Source: Pseudarthrobacter sp. fls2-241-R2A-127 (GTDB lineage: Bacteria; Actinomycetota; Actinomycetes; Actinomycetales; Micrococcaceae). Taken from it: DNA of 64,000 nucleotides. The stretch is from NCBI RefSeq assembly GCF_030209355.1, contig NZ_JARVSF010000014.1, positions 17,794 to 81,793 of the forward strand, in the 5' to 3' direction. This document shows, piece after piece, positions 42,195 through 51,491 of the stretch (position 1 is the stretch's first letter; every line of letters starts with the position of its first letter). The notes beneath the pieces were generated by a model, which was given only the letters and a program-made list of their open reading frames with translations, had not been told where the DNA came from and did no database searches. A program made the position numbers and the translations under genes.

Positions 42195-42518
42195 CTACGA
42201 GTCCGCTGGTTCCCCGGAGTCTGTCTCGATGTGGGCCCGTACATGCGTGCCGTCATCACTGAGCCAGCCCTTTCCGGCGGCGTACACAAGCATGTTGGCA
42301 AAGCGATAGTTCCAGCCCATGCCGATGCGGCCGGTGCACTCACTCCTGATCCAGTCGACTGAGACGAGGACGTCCTCGTGGTCGAGCTTTCCGGCCGAAG
42401 CAGTCTGGAGGAGGGCGGGCAGGTTTGTTCGGGCTTCCTTCGCCAACAACAGCTTGAAGCTGCTGCAGTCATCCGGCTCGTCCAACGCTACTGACCCCGG
42501 ACTGACCCGTACCTGCAT
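42195..42518 (-). CDS. Conserved-looking small hypothetical protein
   Basis: 107-residue soluble protein (MQVRVSPGSVALDE, ARTNLPALLQTASA, GRIGMGWNYRFANMLVYAA) with good coding character. ATG at 42518 has AGGAG 9 nt upstream. No family recognised. It stands alone between the Gfo/Idh/MocA and TetR genes. Confidence 0.65.
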   Translation of the reverse strand: MQVRVSPGSVALDEPDDCSSFKLLLAKEARTNLPALLQTASAGKLDHEDVLVSVDWIRSECTGRIGMGWNYRFANMLVYAAGKGWLSDDGTHVRAHIETDSGEPADS

Positions 42519-42639
42519 CTCTTGATCTCCTACGAACTCGTGCCACGCTTTGCTGGTTCAACTATGCCCAGAGTCGGCACCTGCCGGAAGGCGAGTTTGT
42601 TGATAGGCGGTATCGACGGTATGGATGGCGAGTAAGAGA

Positions 42640-43287
42640 TCAGTTGGATTGTTGCAGGGAAGCGTGGAGGTATGAGGCCACCATACCCGCCAGATTCGCT
42701 GCTATTTCTGGCCAGGGCAGGTTGCCGCTGCCTTCGACGGTGCTGCCCAAACCGAGCCGGCGGGCGACGACGCTGTAGACAACGTTGAAGCACCAGTCGA
42801 TGTCCGCCTGCTCTAGATCTTCTCCTGGCCATTGTCGCAGAACCGTGGTGAAGTGATCGGCAAGTGCACCATAGGAAGCGGTACCGCGCTGGGAGAGTGT
42901 TTCGTCGTTGGATCCACGCAGCATGAAGGGCCGGAGGATGTCTGCGTAGCGGCACAGAACCTCGATGATCTGATCTATGGCCTCCCGGGCAACGGAGCGA
43001 AGGCCTGCCTCAGGATGCCGGGGCAATGACTTGAACAAATGCTCGGTGACGGCGTCGATGTCGTCCATCTTCCGCCCGTGAGCCACCCGGAGCAGTTCGT
43101 CCTTGCCTTCGAAACGTGCGTAGATGGAACCGATCGAAACTCCTGCCCGGGTGCTGACATCGGCGAGGGTAAATTCATCGCTGCCGTATTCCTGGAGCAG
43201 TGCCAGGGCCGCCTCGATCGTTTTCTCAAACGATTGACGGCTCCTGGCCTGCTTCGGCTCCCGATGCGTGGTTTCTGCTGGCGTCAC
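42640..43287 (-). CDS. TetR family transcriptional regulator
   Basis: 215-residue regulator. N-terminal HTH: QSFEKTIEAALALLQEYGSDEF, TLADVSTRAGVSIGSIYARFEGKDEL, then a C-terminal ligand/dimer domain. Its start overlaps the GH3 stop by 4 nt, so it is the last gene of the LLM-GH3-TetR operon and probably controls it. Confidence 0.92.
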   Translation of the reverse strand: MTPAETTHREPKQARSRQSFEKTIEAALALLQEYGSDEFTLADVSTRAGVSIGSIYARFEGKDELLRVAHGRKMDDIDAVTEHLFKSLPRHPEAGLRSVAREAIDQIIEVLCRYADILRPFMLRGSNDETLSQRGTASYGALADHFTTVLRQWPGEDLEQADIDWCFNVVYSVVARRLGLGSTVEGSGNLPWPEIAANLAGMVASYLHASLQQSN

Positions 43288-45755
43288 AACCTGATCCTAC
43301 AAAGGATGCCAGGATCAGCGGCATGGCGGGCGACGCGCAGCTCCCAATCCCCCTTGGGCACCGTCCAGGATGAGGTTGCGGTGTTCCAGCGGCGGAATCC
43401 GAATGGATCAACTGCAATCTGGACTTCCCGCTGTTGTCCGGGTTCGAGGTGCACGGCAGCGAATCCCATGAGCCGCGATTCCGGCTCTCCGTCAGCCCTG
43501 CCGTAGATTTGCACCACGTCCCGGCCTGGGGTGTCACCGCTGTTGCTCAGTATCACGTGGGCCGCGACGCCACTGACGCCCTCCTCGGGCCCACTAACCC
43601 TGGGATCCGCGGCAGCAACGGCGGCTTCGAGCACTTCGAACCGGGAGTATCCAAGTCCGTAGCCGAAGGGGTAACGAGGCGCCTGCCGGGATGCCTGGAA
43701 ATGCCGGTACCCGATGGGTTCGCCTGCGGAATAGTCCAATGTCAGGTCGGCGTCCAGGCTTGTTCCCCAGCCAGGAATGTCCTCGTTCCGTTGGGGGAAC
43801 GTCACAGGGAGCCTCCCCGTGGGTGCCGCGTTACCGGTGAGTACGGATGCAAGGGCCCGCCCGAATTCCTGGCCTGGGAACCAGGCCATCAGCAGGGCTT
43901 TGACTTTGTCGGCCCATGGAAGCAGTACCGCCCGTGATGCATTCACCACCACGACAGTCTCCGGATTGACGTTAGCCACTGCTTCAACCAGCCGGTCGGC
44001 CGATGGTTCAAGTGCCGCGGTCGTCCGGTCAGCGCTTTCCCTTGACGAGCTCTGCTCGTCCCCGACGATCACCACAACGGCATCAGCACGTGCAGCCAGG
44101 TCTACGGCTTTTTCCAGAGGGTCGTGCGTGCTTTCGGGAGCTGCAACAGCGGTGATGGCCTGGACCCTGCCCGGTTCGAAGGCCATTTCGACGACCACCT
44201 CGATGTCGCCGGCCGGCAGGTCAAGGACGACCTGTTGGGTTTCGGCGCGGGCTACGACGCCCATCACGTCATCAGGGGCCGGCGGTGGAACGTCCAGGAC
44301 CCCTTTCCCGTCGACGCGAAGGGATGTCAAACCGGTACCGCCGGCGCCCAGCTGCCACCGCCCGGCAGCAGACAGCCGCAGCCGGGCGGTGATCCTGGCC
44401 CGGCCGGGGACGCCGGCGCCGAGGCCGGGAACAGGACCAAACCATACGAACGAGGAGGCCTGCCTGACCTCACGGTAGAGAATTTCCTCGGTTTCGGCCG
44501 AGGCGGGAGGAAGAATCTCCAAGAGAACACCTGGTGTGCCGTCTGGGGTGGTGGATCCGATTTCTGTCAGCGGCTGCGGCGATGAGCTTCTGGTTCCAGG
44601 CTCGTAGAGAACCTCAACATCTGGACCAAAGGCACTCCGGAGGGCTTCCAGTGGTGTCACCAGTTCCCCTTCCGGTCGGACGGTGGCAAACGTCCCGCCT
44701 TGGAAGCAGGGTTTGGTTGCATTCGGGCCCACGATGGCCAGTGTCCGGAGCGTTGAAGGGTTCAGGGGAAGCACCTCGTCCCTGTTCTCCAGGAGCACGA
44801 AGGATTCAGCCGCGGCCCGTGCCAGCAGGTCCCGCTGCTCGCTTGGGGTGCGGAGGCGGGCAGGGACAGGGGCATGCCAACCGGTGCGCCGTCCCGTTCG
44901 TTCGGCAAGCCGGGTAACGCGTTTCACCGCGTCGTGCAGCCGTGATTCGGGGACAGTACCTTCGGCAACAGCATCAGCGAAACGGGTGCCGAGGAACGTT
45001 GCAGGTCCCGGCATTTCCAGATCCAGCCCGGCGCGGGCGGCAGCTACGGTACTGTCCACGCCGTACCAGTCAGACACGACGACCCCGTCGTACTTCCATT
45101 CGTCCTTGAGGATGCCGATCAGTTCTCCGTGCTGGGAACAGTGCGTTCCGTTCACCCGGTTGTATGCCATCATCAGCATCCATGGATTCGCCTGGCGGAC
45201 AGTGGCTTCGAAGGGGCGCAGGTATGTTTCGCGCAGCGACACGGGGTCGACTTTGGAGTTCATCCGCCGTCGTTCCGTCTCTGTGTCATTCGCGACGACG
45301 TGCTTCGTGCAGGAACCAACGCCCTGGGATTGCAGCCCGTTGACCCAGGCTGCACCGAGTACACCTGTCAGGTAGGGGTCTTCAGAAAACATCTCGAAGC
45401 CGCGCCCGGTCAGTGGTGAACGGGGCAGGTTCAGGTTTGGTCCCAAGATCGCCGATACGCCTCGTTCCAGCCCCTGTTGTCCGATCAGCTCACCAATCTC
45501 GGTTACCAGGTCGAGGTTCCAGGTGGCCCCGAGTGCGGTGCCGGAGGGCATCATGAGGGAGGTGTCCCGCTCGTCCATGGCTTTACTGACGATTCCCAGG
45601 GGACCGTCGAGCAGAACCATCTCCGCAACCCCGAGGTCCGGGCTCGCCGTGGTGCTCCAGCCATTGAGCCCTCCAGTCAGCTCCGCCCCGGAAAACTCGG
45701 TACTGCCGACTTCCTCTCCGGCCGTGGAAGCCTCCGCTGCCGGGCCCCTCGTCAC
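43284..45755 (-). CDS. Glycoside hydrolase family 3 beta-glucosidase with PA14-like insert
   Basis: 823-residue cytoplasmic GH3 enzyme. The N-terminal barrel has LDGPLGIVSKAMD, GPNLNLPRSPLTGRGFEMFSEDP in part, KHVVANDTE, and the nucleophile Asp229 in VVVSDWYGV. The alpha/beta sandwich follows (VLLENRDEVLPLNP). An insert at residues ~395-540 (FGPVPGLGAGVPGRARITARL) resembles PA14, found in beta-glucosidases acting on plant glycosides. A FnIII-like domain ends the protein. GTG at 45755 overlaps the LLM gene stop. No signal peptide, so its substrate must be imported. Confidence 0.93.
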   Translation of the reverse strand: MTRGPAAEASTAGEEVGSTEFSGAELTGGLNGWSTTASPDLGVAEMVLLDGPLGIVSKAMDERDTSLMMPSGTALGATWNLDLVTEIGELIGQQGLERGVSAILGPNLNLPRSPLTGRGFEMFSEDPYLTGVLGAAWVNGLQSQGVGSCTKHVVANDTETERRRMNSKVDPVSLRETYLRPFEATVRQANPWMLMMAYNRVNGTHCSQHGELIGILKDEWKYDGVVVSDWYGVDSTVAAARAGLDLEMPGPATFLGTRFADAVAEGTVPESRLHDAVKRVTRLAERTGRRTGWHAPVPARLRTPSEQRDLLARAAAESFVLLENRDEVLPLNPSTLRTLAIVGPNATKPCFQGGTFATVRPEGELVTPLEALRSAFGPDVEVLYEPGTRSSSPQPLTEIGSTTPDGTPGVLLEILPPASAETEEILYREVRQASSFVWFGPVPGLGAGVPGRARITARLRLSAAGRWQLGAGGTGLTSLRVDGKGVLDVPPPAPDDVMGVVARAETQQVVLDLPAGDIEVVVEMAFEPGRVQAITAVAAPESTHDPLEKAVDLAARADAVVVIVGDEQSSSRESADRTTAALEPSADRLVEAVANVNPETVVVVNASRAVLLPWADKVKALLMAWFPGQEFGRALASVLTGNAAPTGRLPVTFPQRNEDIPGWGTSLDADLTLDYSAGEPIGYRHFQASRQAPRYPFGYGLGYSRFEVLEAAVAAADPRVSGPEEGVSGVAAHVILSNSGDTPGRDVVQIYGRADGEPESRLMGFAAVHLEPGQQREVQIAVDPFGFRRWNTATSSWTVPKGDWELRVARHAADPGILCRIRL

Positions 45756-46888
45756 AGTACTGCCGCCTTTTCGGCTTCTGCGGTTTCACCCGCGGCTGCC
45801 ATCAGGGGGAGGACCCGTTCAGAAAACAACTGCATGGATTGCCGGGTGAAGCGGCGGCGCTCTTCAGTCAGTGGACCGCCCATGAAGGCCATGAGCACAT
45901 TGCCGATGCCGAGGTCCGCGTATTTCTGCAATTCAGCTGCGACTGTTTCGGGGCTGCCGTAAAGGCACCACGTCCCTTTGTAGCCCTCTGTCCGCGCATC
46001 CGGTGTGGGGCGAAGATCCACACCACTGATGGCTTCGGCAGCCTTGTTAGCCGCGTACTCATGTTCGACGGTTTCCTGGTATTGCTCCAAAATGATGTCC
46101 ATTTCGGCGGCTGCCTGCTCGTCTGTTTCGGCGATGTGAACGTGCTGGTAGGAGTGTGTGGTCCATTCCAAGGCCGCTGCAACTGTTTCGTCTGAATGGC
46201 CGGCGGCCTCCAGGGCGGTGCGGTAGGTGGCGAAATTCTTTTTCACCTGCTCATATGCGTTTCCGCTGTCAATCACTGGCGGGGTGAAGCCGAGGATGAA
46301 AGCCGGCTGGGCCTTCTTGGCCGCCCGCTCCACGCTGGTGGGTCGGGCGGCGACGGACATGACCCGTGGTTCGGGCCTGGTGTAGGGCGTCGGAACGATC
46401 CGTGAGACCACCGCGCCGCTGTAGTGGCCGTTGTCGAAGATGACCGGCTCGTCGCCCGGCTTTTTCGCCCACAGCCTTTCGGCGATTTCGAGGTTTTCGT
46501 TGGCGAGGCGGGAACTGTCCTGGTATTTGACGCCGAAGCCAATCATTTCTTCCGGGGTGGTGCCGCTGCCCACGCCCACGAGGAGTTTGCCGTCAGTCAG
46601 CTGGTCCAGCAGGGCCAGCCGCTCTGCAAACCGCACCGGGTGGTGCAGGGCGAGGGTCTGGACCGAGAAACCGAAGTGCATCCGCTCCAGCCTGCCGGCG
46701 AGGTATGCGGCGAACACGAAGGGATCACTGGCCGGTGGTGCATAGCCGGTGAAGTGGTGGTCGGGGAGGAAGACGGCGTCGAAGCCTTTTTGCTCGGCAT
46801 CTGTGGCGTGCTCGACCATGGCTTCCATGACCGGGCGGTCTTCTTCCGGGCCGCGGGAACGGGAAGTGAGGAACAGGGAAAAATGCAT
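45752..46888 (-). CDS. LLM class flavin-dependent oxidoreductase
   Basis: 378-residue luciferase-like TIM-barrel protein (MHFSLFLTSRSRG, AEQKGFDAVFLPDHHFTG, LTDGKLLVGVGSGTTPEEM, PRVMSVAARPTSVERAA). Such enzymes use reduced FMN or F420 to oxygenate or dehydrogenate small molecules. ATG at 46888 follows AGGAG; the longer frame covers the LysR-LLM gap. Overlaps the GH3 start by 4 nt (GTGA). The flavin reductase gene ~1.1 kb away could supply FMNH2. Confidence 0.92.
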   Translation of the reverse strand: MHFSLFLTSRSRGPEEDRPVMEAMVEHATDAEQKGFDAVFLPDHHFTGYAPPASDPFVFAAYLAGRLERMHFGFSVQTLALHHPVRFAERLALLDQLTDGKLLVGVGSGTTPEEMIGFGVKYQDSSRLANENLEIAERLWAKKPGDEPVIFDNGHYSGAVVSRIVPTPYTRPEPRVMSVAARPTSVERAAKKAQPAFILGFTPPVIDSGNAYEQVKKNFATYRTALEAAGHSDETVAAALEWTTHSYQHVHIAETDEQAAAEMDIILEQYQETVEHEYAANKAAEAISGVDLRPTPDARTEGYKGTWCLYGSPETVAAELQKYADLGIGNVLMAFMGGPLTEERRRFTRQSMQLFSERVLPLMAAAGETAEAEKAAVL

Positions 46889-46958
46889 GAAAACTCCTGG
46901 GATGGGTTGGTGCGGAACCGGTTCGGCCGCGTCAGCTTGTGGCAGCGTGGGTTCCGGT

Positions 46959-47897
46959 TCAGTTGGTGTGAAGAAGGGTTCGTTGAATATCTGGTTCGAG
47001 CTGGGCTGCCGCCTTGGCGACGAGGCGGCGGAACCACTGGTGCCCTGGATCCGCGGACTTGGACGGGTGCCACCAGGCACACTCCACGAGGGTGGGTAGG
47101 TTGATCGGCAGCTGCATGATGCGGACCCCTGCGACATCGGCGAATTTGCGGGCCAGGCGTTCCTGTACAAGGGCCAGCCTGTCCGTCCCGGCAACGGCGA
47201 AGGGGAGCATGACGAACGTGTCGACAATGACGTCTGTCCGTTCGCCGAGCTGAAGGTCATTGACCTTGCGGTCCGCCAGCGTTGAATCCGATTCGGCTCC
47301 GAAAAGCCGTACCCAGCGTGCGGCCCTCAATTCTTCGATCGTCAGATCCCGCTGTGGCGAGTCAGCTCCGCTGACGCATACCCAGTTGTCCGTGAACAGC
47401 TCGGTGTGCGGAAAGCCAGAGAAATGCCCCTTGGGGATGAGCATGAGATCCGAGGCCTGAAGCGTGTCCTTGATGCGCTCCACCGCCGGCGGGGTAACCG
47501 CATCAAAGTGAACCTGCACCGAGGGAGCTTCCTCCTGCAGCATGGACATCAGCGTCTGTGAGAGCACCGTCAGGCAGTAGTCGGAAGTGACTACGCGGAA
47601 GCTCCTCGTGGAGGAAGCCGGATCAAAAACTGCCTGCGCGTCGAAGGTGCGTTCCACCAGGCGCAGGATATCCGCCACGTCATCTTTGAGGACCTGTCCC
47701 AGCGGAGTCAGCTCGTAAACCGAACCTACCCGCGTCAATAAATCGTCGTCGAACTGTCGGCGGAGCCGCTGCAGGGAAGAACTCATGGCGGGCTGACTGA
47801 TCCCGATCCGGGCTCCTGCCCTTGTCACGTTGCGCTCGGCAAGCAGGGCGTCCAATGCCACCAGCAAATTGAGATCGGCTGTCAACAAGTTGACCAT
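46959..47897 (-). CDS. LysR family transcriptional regulator
   Basis: 312-residue LTTR. N-terminal HTH (LNLLVALDALLAERNVTRAG, IGISQPAMSSSLQRLRRQF), C-terminal substrate-binding fold of NodD/LinR-like subtype (FRVVTSDYCLTVLSQTL). ATG at 47897 follows GGAGGCGAC. It ends 70 nt before the LLM gene on the same strand. A LysR-type palindrome lies 58 nt upstream of its start. Confidence 0.92.
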   Translation of the reverse strand: MVNLLTADLNLLVALDALLAERNVTRAGARIGISQPAMSSSLQRLRRQFDDDLLTRVGSVYELTPLGQVLKDDVADILRLVERTFDAQAVFDPASSTRSFRVVTSDYCLTVLSQTLMSMLQEEAPSVQVHFDAVTPPAVERIKDTLQASDLMLIPKGHFSGFPHTELFTDNWVCVSGADSPQRDLTIEELRAARWVRLFGAESDSTLADRKVNDLQLGERTDVIVDTFVMLPFAVAGTDRLALVQERLARKFADVAGVRIMQLPINLPTLVECAWWHPSKSADPGHQWFRRLVAKAAAQLEPDIQRTLLHTN

Positions 47898-47955
47898 GAG
47901 TCGCCTCCAGAGTCGTCGGATGCAGACTCCCGAAGGCGCCATCGACCCGAACACG

Positions 47956-47977
47956 AATTAGAATACTGATCCTAATT
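47956..47977. promoter_or_regulatory. LysR-type operator candidate
   Basis: AATTAG-N10-CTAATT in the gap between the lysR start and the end of the flavin reductase gene; near-symmetric inside as well. Suits autoregulation. Confidence 0.5.
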
Positions 47978-48028
47978 ATGGGCCAGATCACAGTCGGGGT
48001 CAACATGCTGCTTGGCCGCGTCCTCTGG

Positions 48029-49237
48029 CTAGATGGGGGAGTGACCTCCTATTTCCTTGGTGATCGCGCGAGCGGCCGCCAACAAGCGGTCCCGGCAATC
48101 AGCAATGTGTAGTGCAGTCTCGGAACCCGAGAAGCCGTTGAGAGTCAGGGTTACTGCCACACGTCCTTCCGGGTCGAAAACGGGCGCGTGGAGCGAAGTG
48201 ACTCCTGACGGGTCATCGATGGAAGGAGGGCCTGATGCGGCCATGTGCGCGAGCAGCTTGGGAAGAACCCCGCTGAGGTCCGGGGCGGCCGTATCACTGG
48301 GGACCTGCACCATCCGTTCAAACTCCGCGGCTGCCCCCACGTCCACGGAAACCGCGTAACCTGCCCGCCGGACGTTGGCAAGTTCAGCGTGGGCAAGATC
48401 CGGATCAATATCTCCGACCACTTCCCGAGCGTTGGCGATCCAGCGCGCTTCGGCCCCTTCTCCGGCCCAGGCAACATGAAGGGGAGCCAGAGGGGCGGCG
48501 AGGCCAAAGGACACGCCGACCCGGGACGGTGAACCGCCCGGAGAGCTGTCAACACCTGCCGCGGTCAGCACCACAACGGAATCATCCACCACGCCACTGA
48601 CGAGGACCTCGAGCCTGAGCTCCTGAGCGAGAGACTCAATCTCCGGGCGCGCGGCGTCGGCAGCTTTTACGTGTCGGGTGAGCGCAGTGGCCGGGGAAAA
48701 AATCGACGGAATGCTGAAGGAGCCGTAGCCTCCGCGGAGAAACAGCAGTGGAAGTTCCTTCGATGAACCGACGCCCAAGGCGTTGACCCTGCCGATCACA
48801 ATGTCATGATCGCCGGCGCGGATTACATCCACAATCTCGCAGTCCACCCAGGCGGCGGCTCCGTCCAGTCGAGGGCTGCCCGAAGGGGTGTCTGCCCAAC
48901 TGTTGGCGGTAAAGCGGTCTGCGGCCTTTCTGGAGAACGCCCTGCAGACATCCTGCTGACCGGCAGTCAGAATGTTGGCGCAGAATGATCCGGCCGCGCG
49001 GATCTTGGGCCAACTGGTGGAACGCACATCGGGCATAAAGGACACCAGCGGGGGGTCCAGGGACACCGAACTAAAGGTTCCCACCACCATTCCTACCGGG
49101 TCATCACCACCATCGGGGGTTGCGGTGATGAGCGTGACGCCTGTGGGGTATTGGCCCAGGACGTACCGGAACCATGCCGCGTTGTCAGGACGTGTTTCCT
49201 GCGATTGATCAGTGGAAGCAGGGATGATCTGTGCCAT
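48029..49237 (-). CDS. Flavin reductase domain fused to an IclR-type effector domain
   Basis: 402-residue fusion. Residues ~20-175 are a flavin-reductase-like FMN-binding barrel (RYVLGQYPTGVTLITA, GMVVGTFSSVSLDPPLVSF, RFTANSW, DCEIVDVIRAGDHDIVIGRV). Residues ~195-400 match the IclR C-terminal ligand-binding domain (ESLAQELRLEVLVSGVVDD, RRAGYAVSVDVGAA, LHAPVFDPEGRVAVTLTLNG), but there is no DNA-binding HTH. It may be a reductase tuned by an aromatic ligand, serving the LLM enzyme. Divergent from the DHA2 exporter. Confidence 0.88.
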   Translation of the reverse strand: MAQIIPASTDQSQETRPDNAAWFRYVLGQYPTGVTLITATPDGGDDPVGMVVGTFSSVSLDPPLVSFMPDVRSTSWPKIRAAGSFCANILTAGQQDVCRAFSRKAADRFTANSWADTPSGSPRLDGAAAWVDCEIVDVIRAGDHDIVIGRVNALGVGSSKELPLLFLRGGYGSFSIPSIFSPATALTRHVKAADAARPEIESLAQELRLEVLVSGVVDDSVVVLTAAGVDSSPGGSPSRVGVSFGLAAPLAPLHVAWAGEGAEARWIANAREVVGDIDPDLAHAELANVRRAGYAVSVDVGAAAEFERMVQVPSDTAAPDLSGVLPKLLAHMAASGPPSIDDPSGVTSLHAPVFDPEGRVAVTLTLNGFSGSETALHIADCRDRLLAAARAITKEIGGHSPI

Positions 49238-49487
49238 CGGGAGCTCTCCTCTTCGTTGAGTTTTGTCCAGTAAACGGTGTTTTCGGAGCTCGATGGAAAT
49301 AGTTCTGCGGTATGTGGCTCATCGGTATTTACGATGCCCCTTACGTTGACCCCGGGCGTTTCCGCAGTGGTAGCGTCATGGGGACGCTGGGGCTTTAAAG
49401 GGCCCGTCGTGCGGGGTGGACGTTCCCCCGGACGCGCACCTGGCCGGTGTCGAGCCGGTCTTCCGGCTCTGCCTAAGCGAGGTCGCG

Positions 49488-51041
49488 GTGCGCCGTTCAA
49501 ACTTGTTCCAAACTGATATTCCCCACGTCCAGGATGCTTCCAACGGATCTGGAAAGAACGCCGCGGGTTTCCCGGCCGTCCGCATCGGCCGTACATACGC
49601 TGCGCTGCTGATTATTGTGTTGCTGGGCGCCTTGGACCATACGATCGTTGCCACGGCGCTGCCCGCGGTGGTGGGGGAGCTTGACGGAGCCAGCCACATG
49701 GCATGGATCGTCACCGCCTACACCCTGGCCATGACCATCGGCATGCCGGTCTACGGCCGGCTGGGCGACCGGTTCGGACGGGCGCCCATGATGATGGTCG
49801 CGCTGGTGGTGTTCCTCGGCGCCTCCATCCTGTGCGGTTTCGCCCAGGACATGGTCCAGCTCTCGATCTTCCGCGCTGTCCAGGGTCTTGGCGGGGCAGG
49901 GCTTGCCGTGCTGCCCGCAGCCATCATCGCCGACCTGGTGCCGCCGAGGCAAAGACCGAAGTACCTGGGACCGCTTGGTTCGGTCTTTGGCATCGCTACC
50001 GTTGTCAGTCCTTTGGTTGGCGGTGCGATCACCGACACCGTGGGCTGGCGTTGGGTGTTTTGGATCAACCTTCCCGTTGGCCTGCTGGCGCTGGCTATGG
50101 CGTTCTCGCTACGACGCCTGCGTACGGTCCGCGGCAGCGGTGGCATTGACTGGCCCGGCGCCGTGCTGATGGTCATCTTCACGTGTTCGTTGGTGGCACT
50201 TGTTTCCCTATCGACCGAAACGGGCGCGCAGTCGGAGCTGCTCCTGGTTTTCGGAGCCGTCACAGCTGTGTCCGCTGTTTTCTTTGTGGTGGTTGAAGTG
50301 CGTTCCAGGCATCCATTGATACCGATGGGAATGTTTCGGCGCTGGCCGGTAGTCAATGCTGCAGGCTTGGGCCTCGTCGTCGGTGCCGGACTCTTCAGCG
50401 TGGTGGCTTACCTGCCCAGCTACGTCCAGATGGTTTACGCGACGTCGGCCTCGGCGGCAGGGCTCATCCTGCTTCCCTTGGTGCTGGGCTTGATGGCATC
50501 GAGCAACCTCAGTGGGTTGCTTGTTACCCGCACAGGCCGGTACAAGGTATTCCCGCTCGCCGGTTCGGCCCTGGCGGGGGCTGTGGCCGTCTGCCTTCGT
50601 TTGCTGCATCCGGACACCCCTTTGGTGGTCGTGGGAGTCCTGCTGGCAGTTTTGGGTCTGGCCGTGGGCAGCTTTATGCAACTGACAGTGGTCGCTGCAC
50701 AGAACGCCATGCCGCAGTCGATGGTGGGCGGAGTGACTGCATCCTTGGGCTACCTGCGCGAACTCGGGGTGACAGTGGGCACCGCTGTTTTCGGCGGTCT
50801 TTTCGCCGCGCAACTGGCCCAGGGCGCTTCTGCCAACCAGCTCAACCTCCCGGTTACAGCCATCACTGATCCTGTAACAGTCGCCGGCTTGCCGGCAGAA
50901 CTGCAGGCTGGTGTTTCAGTCATTTACTCAAACGCATTCCTTCCCGTCTTCGCCCTCCTGGCCTGCATCTTCGGAGCCGGCGTTTTGTTGTCCGTCTTTA
51001 TGCCCGAGCAGCGGCTGTCCGAGGCGGACCCGACAAAGTAA
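49488..51041 (+). CDS. DHA2 family MFS efflux transporter
   Basis: 517-residue drug:H+ antiporter-type MFS protein with about 14 helices. TM1 begins YAALLIIVLLGALDHTIVATALP with the DHA2 Asp; motif A is YGRLGDRFGRAP; motif C-like GSVFGIATVVSPLVGGAITD. GTG at 49488 has AGCGAGG upstream; a longer frame lacks one. Divergent from the flavin reductase fusion, so it may export a product or toxic aromatic. Confidence 0.92.
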   Translation: MRRSNLFQTDIPHVQDASNGSGKNAAGFPAVRIGRTYAALLIIVLLGALDHTIVATALPAVVGELDGASHMAWIVTAYTLAMTIGMPVYGRLGDRFGRAPMMMVALVVFLGASILCGFAQDMVQLSIFRAVQGLGGAGLAVLPAAIIADLVPPRQRPKYLGPLGSVFGIATVVSPLVGGAITDTVGWRWVFWINLPVGLLALAMAFSLRRLRTVRGSGGIDWPGAVLMVIFTCSLVALVSLSTETGAQSELLLVFGAVTAVSAVFFVVVEVRSRHPLIPMGMFRRWPVVNAAGLGLVVGAGLFSVVAYLPSYVQMVYATSASAAGLILLPLVLGLMASSNLSGLLVTRTGRYKVFPLAGSALAGAVAVCLRLLHPDTPLVVVGVLLAVLGLAVGSFMQLTVVAAQNAMPQSMVGGVTASLGYLRELGVTVGTAVFGGLFAAQLAQGASANQLNLPVTAITDPVTVAGLPAELQAGVSVIYSNAFLPVFALLACIFGAGVLLSVFMPEQRLSEADPTK

Positions 51042-51491
51042 CCGGCTGGAATTTCCCCCCTACCGGGCCCTCGGACGATGGCTGCAAGGCGCTTTTGGGC
51101 ACAGGGAGACTGCGCCTTCCCAGCAGCAGGGGAAGACCGGGCCCGCAATCCAGGGCCAGCCTGTGGTGACCGCAGACCGCCAGGGAATACAGGCGGCTGC
51201 CACCCGTGCGCCGGCTCATAGCCAGCATCCATTCGAAGTCCGGATGAGGTGCATTCACTTTGCTGATCATGCAGGCACTGCCAGTGTCTTGCTGCTGCCG
51301 GTAGGTTGGATTTGCGCCGGCCGTCACTGGCGCCGGATACCTGGTAACGCGTGGCGACTCGACCTCCTTTCTTAATAGAACCGGCAGGGGAGACCAGCCA
51401 TGGTGCCAAGCTGCTGTGCTGCACTTGTCCACCCTGGCACGCCCTACCGGCAGCACGAATTTTTGTGTAGGAAACAACGCAGGAGGAATGA
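51042..51491. other. Gene-free stretch before the hemicellulose locus
   Basis: 450 nt with no convincing frame; presumably the promoter of the GH3 gene. No clear operator was found. Confidence 0.45.

Noticed and set aside
51042..51491. Possible extra gene between the DHA2 exporter and GH3
   Set aside because: Frames on both strands lack recognisable domains and ribosome sites.
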